From positions 1 through 64,000 of the forward strand of contig JAKSYS010000304.1 in the NCBI GenBank assembly GCA_022925895.1: a stretch of 64,000 nt of DNA, in the 5' to 3' direction. Shown one piece after another: positions 62,106 through 64,000 of this stretch. The position numbers were made by a program, and so were the translations under genes. Within the stretch, counting starts at the first letter, position 1. Each line of letters begins with the position of its first letter. This DNA comes from Fragilaria crotonensis (Eukaryota; Bacillariophyta; Fragilariophyceae; Fragilariales; Fragilariaceae). A model generated the notes under the pieces. That model was given only the letters and a program-made list of their open reading frames with translations, made no database searches and was not told the DNA's origin.

Positions 62106-62649
62106 GTCTACACACCTTTGACTCGTCGTCCGACCAATACTACTGTCGCACTGGTCTTCCAGTCTCTTTCAATGTGTATTGCTGCAGAATTCTCGCTCAA
62201 GAGCGATAGTATGACGTCATTTTTCCCCCTCCTCTGTCGTTCCTGGAGGCGGAAATACAATTCTCATTCGGCTCCAACTTTGCTAGCTATTGCCGCAAGA
62301 TTGAATGTTCTTTCGGCAACTCAGCGCCTTCTTGAACCGTGATCTCTAGTCCCACCAATATCTTTGGTTGCCAAAGCCATCAATGTATTGTCTTTGGCAG
62401 TGCCTGCTTCCGAGACAGAAATTATATTGCCGCTTTCACGAGTCAATGGACAGAAAAACGGCAACTTGTTCACCTCTCGCCATCAGTTTCAGATCATCAT
62501 TGAGACGTCATTTCTCCAGATAGCAATGCTGGTGATGAAAGCACTTTTTCCACTTTGTTCTCTGTTGTTGCCTTCAGGAACTTTGTAAACAAGGCCCACT
62601 TGGTGCCCATGCATACTCAGGTCGAACTTGCCATGACGAGCATCGCCTT
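62106..62649. other. Upstream part of the minus-strand gene or its flank, no clear gene
   Basis: Scattered minus-strand readings (SRMRIVFPPPGTTEE, FKKALSCRKNIQSCG) suggest more coding relic, but frames are short and broken. A TGACGTCATTTTT motif is visible near 62211. Confidence 0.35.
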
Positions 62650-62900
62650 ACAGTGACGACGCCACCATTACTCAAGACACCGGCATAATGAGCATGCCAA
62701 TGACACCATCAACGAAAAAAGCCAGCATAGATGGACACCAACATGAACTTGATACCACGCAGAGGATGATTGAGACCGACTGCCACAACCACCACATAAT
62801 TGGTAGATGCCACCTTGAATAGAATCTTGGAGGTAGCTAAAGTCCAACATGAAGCAAGGTTTAAACATATGGGTAGGGCAACTGATTTGTCATCGTTCCA
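62650..62900 (-). pseudogene. Relic of the unidentified minus-strand gene family
   Basis: The minus strand reads MTNQLPYPY and following sequence that matches 1361-1510 of the window start at the nucleotide level. It is degraded, without an open frame. Confidence 0.45.
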
Positions 62901-63264
62901 TTCACACTCATGTTGTCAGGGGTATTGCTTTAAACCAAGAGTAATGGATGATTGTTTGAGGGAAGTATCTGTGTATTTCTTGCAATGAATTCTGTCGACA
63001 TGTATGATAACGGTTTTGTGGAAGATCTTTTGCCAGTACCAAAAATGACCCTGGTATGCAGTATTGTACATAGTACGACAACCTGGTATCAGCATAGAGT
63101 AGTCTGCCAGTAGTATGCTGTACATATTGTCTCATCATGTCAACATTCCAGGAAACAAATAACCGACACTTACCGCCAATATGGTCGGTACCATGGTCGG
63201 TACTACTACTGGAGGACCATACAGTGTGCAGTATACTGTCGAAACGGATTCTGAATGCGGAATC
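62901..63264. other. Intergenic, no gene seen
   Basis: AT-rich sequence with several GTAC-containing short palindromes. No supported gene. Confidence 0.45.
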
Positions 63265-63424
63265 CGATTAGAATGCAAGGAAATGACGTCAAGCCGTAGG
63301 TGTACCAATCAGCATGCTCTCCATATGTTACTGTCTTACTGGAGTACTGTATCACCCTATGTAGCACGTGAAAGGGTCAGTACTGTGACGTCATGCTTGA
63401 CGTCATTTCCTTACATTCTAATCG
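63265..63424. mobile_element. Second copy of the long-TIR MITE, inverted
   Basis: CGATTAGAATGCAAGGAAAT at the left and its complement at the right, with an interior matching 44691-44844 in reverse orientation (TACTGTCTTACTGGAGTACT). The TIRs are less perfect than in the other copy. Confidence 0.82.
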
Positions 63425-63486
63425 AAACCCAACGAGATGCAGCATATGTGGCCCTGCATACATGCGCATATGTATACGTTCATAGC

Positions 63487-64000
63487 TAGCACTATGGTAC
63501 TCTAGAGTACCGGTATTACTGTTTGTTCATTCGTGGATGAATCGTCAGGCAGACGCGTCTGGTGTCAAATCCCGCAACTTTCATACTACCAAGCGGGTAC
63601 AACCGGTAGCTACAGTAGTACCTGGTACCTGAGTAGACAATTTCATGCCCTGATCAGCACATGTTCTTAATCAATCCTGCATTGCATCGTATCGAGTGTA
63701 CGTCTCACAAACGGTGAAAGAGCTACTCTTAGCTTTCAGTTGAATCAAGTTCACAGCTTCATCCACAAACCAGAAATCTATCCTAAATCACGATGACATC
63801 AATGCTGGAATCGTCAGACGACGGTGGTGACACCATCATGCACATGAGTTTGAACGAGATGAACGAGAGTTTGTTCCAGAGTGTCAGGAAAGGTGACGTT
63901 GATCGGGTGCGTAGCCTATTGAAAAATGGTGCCGATGTGACTGACGTATTCTTCTCGCACATCGATCGTGATCTTTTTGGACATTCCTATGAATGCAATA
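63487..64000. repeat. Segmental duplication, partner of 12542-13030
   Basis: The similarity resumes at CTAGCACTATGGTACTCTAG and continues through the leader into the ankyrin gene, diverging after about 140 bases of coding sequence, at the first variable loop. Confidence 0.8.
63793..64000 (+). CDS. Ankyrin-repeat protein, 5' end only (runs off the window)
   Basis: The ATG follows TATCCTAAATCACG. It encodes MTSMLESSDDGGDTIMHMSL and the N-cap MSLNEMNESLFQS, then DRVRSLLKNGADVT. It is the partner of the 407-aa gene at 12817, identical over the first 25 residues or so. It diverges from about residue 50 (DVFFSHIDRDLFGHS). The frame is still open at the window end. Confidence 0.78.
   Translation, partial: MTSMLESSDDGGDTIMHMSLNEMNESLFQSVRKGDVDRVRSLLKNGADVTDVFFSHIDRDLFGHSYECN

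Overview
The window looks like a repeat-rich stretch of nuclear DNA from a microbial eukaryote, most likely a diatom or another stramenopile. That is an inference from its content: intron-poor ankyrin-repeat genes, a Ty1/copia element with LTRs, LINEs carrying endonuclease, reverse transcriptase and RNase H, and a truncated CNNM/DUF21-type transporter gene. No rRNA, tRNA, CRISPR array or bacterial-type operon was seen.

The host framework is a cluster of ankyrin genes, all on the + strand. There are four open or window-cut members (10882-11688, 12817-14040, 16409-18487, 60261-61067), one member that starts at 63793 and runs off the window, and four frameshifted or fragmentary ones (1-335; 22235-22292 plus 43238-43350; 45229-47027; 55719-57295). 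They share a leader with a CCTTAATCA-like motif just before the ATG, an almost invariant N-terminal cap (MSLNEMNESLFQS) and an almost invariant C-terminal cap (GSTVLDIARKCELFDIASLL). Between the caps lies a variable number of about 33-residue repeats. Downstream of most members lie minus-strand, tail-to-tail relics of one or two unidentified genes. A segmental duplication links 1-13.0 kb with 57.0-64.0 kb; the paired 268-aa ankyrin proteins differ at only 4 residues.

Mobile elements fill the rest. (i) 2.0-10.4 kb holds two head-to-tail copies of a GC-rich LINE with an R2-like restriction-type endonuclease, each copy bounded by (GT)n. (ii) 18.8-22.0 kb and 39.7-43.2 kb hold two different DDE transposase genes of an IS630/Tc1-like type; the second element has inverted ends and a TA target duplication. 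(iii) 22.3-39.7 kb is a nested pair of LINEs. An older LINE (B) sits in an ankyrin gene end and is flanked by a 16-bp duplication. A younger full-length LINE (A, 23116-32350) sits inside B's ORF1 and is flanked by a 15-bp duplication. The second DNA transposon landed on the TA that begins B's right-hand duplication. (iv) 49.8-55.6 kb is a copia-type LTR element next to a truncated DUF21/CNNM gene. (v) 59.0-60.1 kb is a TA-flanked non-autonomous DNA element with a hAT-type MITE (8-bp duplication) inside it. (vi) A short MITE with long inverted repeats occurs twice, in opposite orientations (44.7 and 63.3 kb).

The order of insertions can be read from the target duplications, so the window works as a dated stack of transposition events in an expanding ankyrin gene cluster. 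I found no single multi-gene pathway or defence operon. The most unusual items are the microsatellite-bounded tandem LINE, the TAATG stop-start coupling of LINE A, the SAP-like insert in the two DDE transposases, and the modular cap-plus-array design of the ankyrin family with its convergent gene relics.
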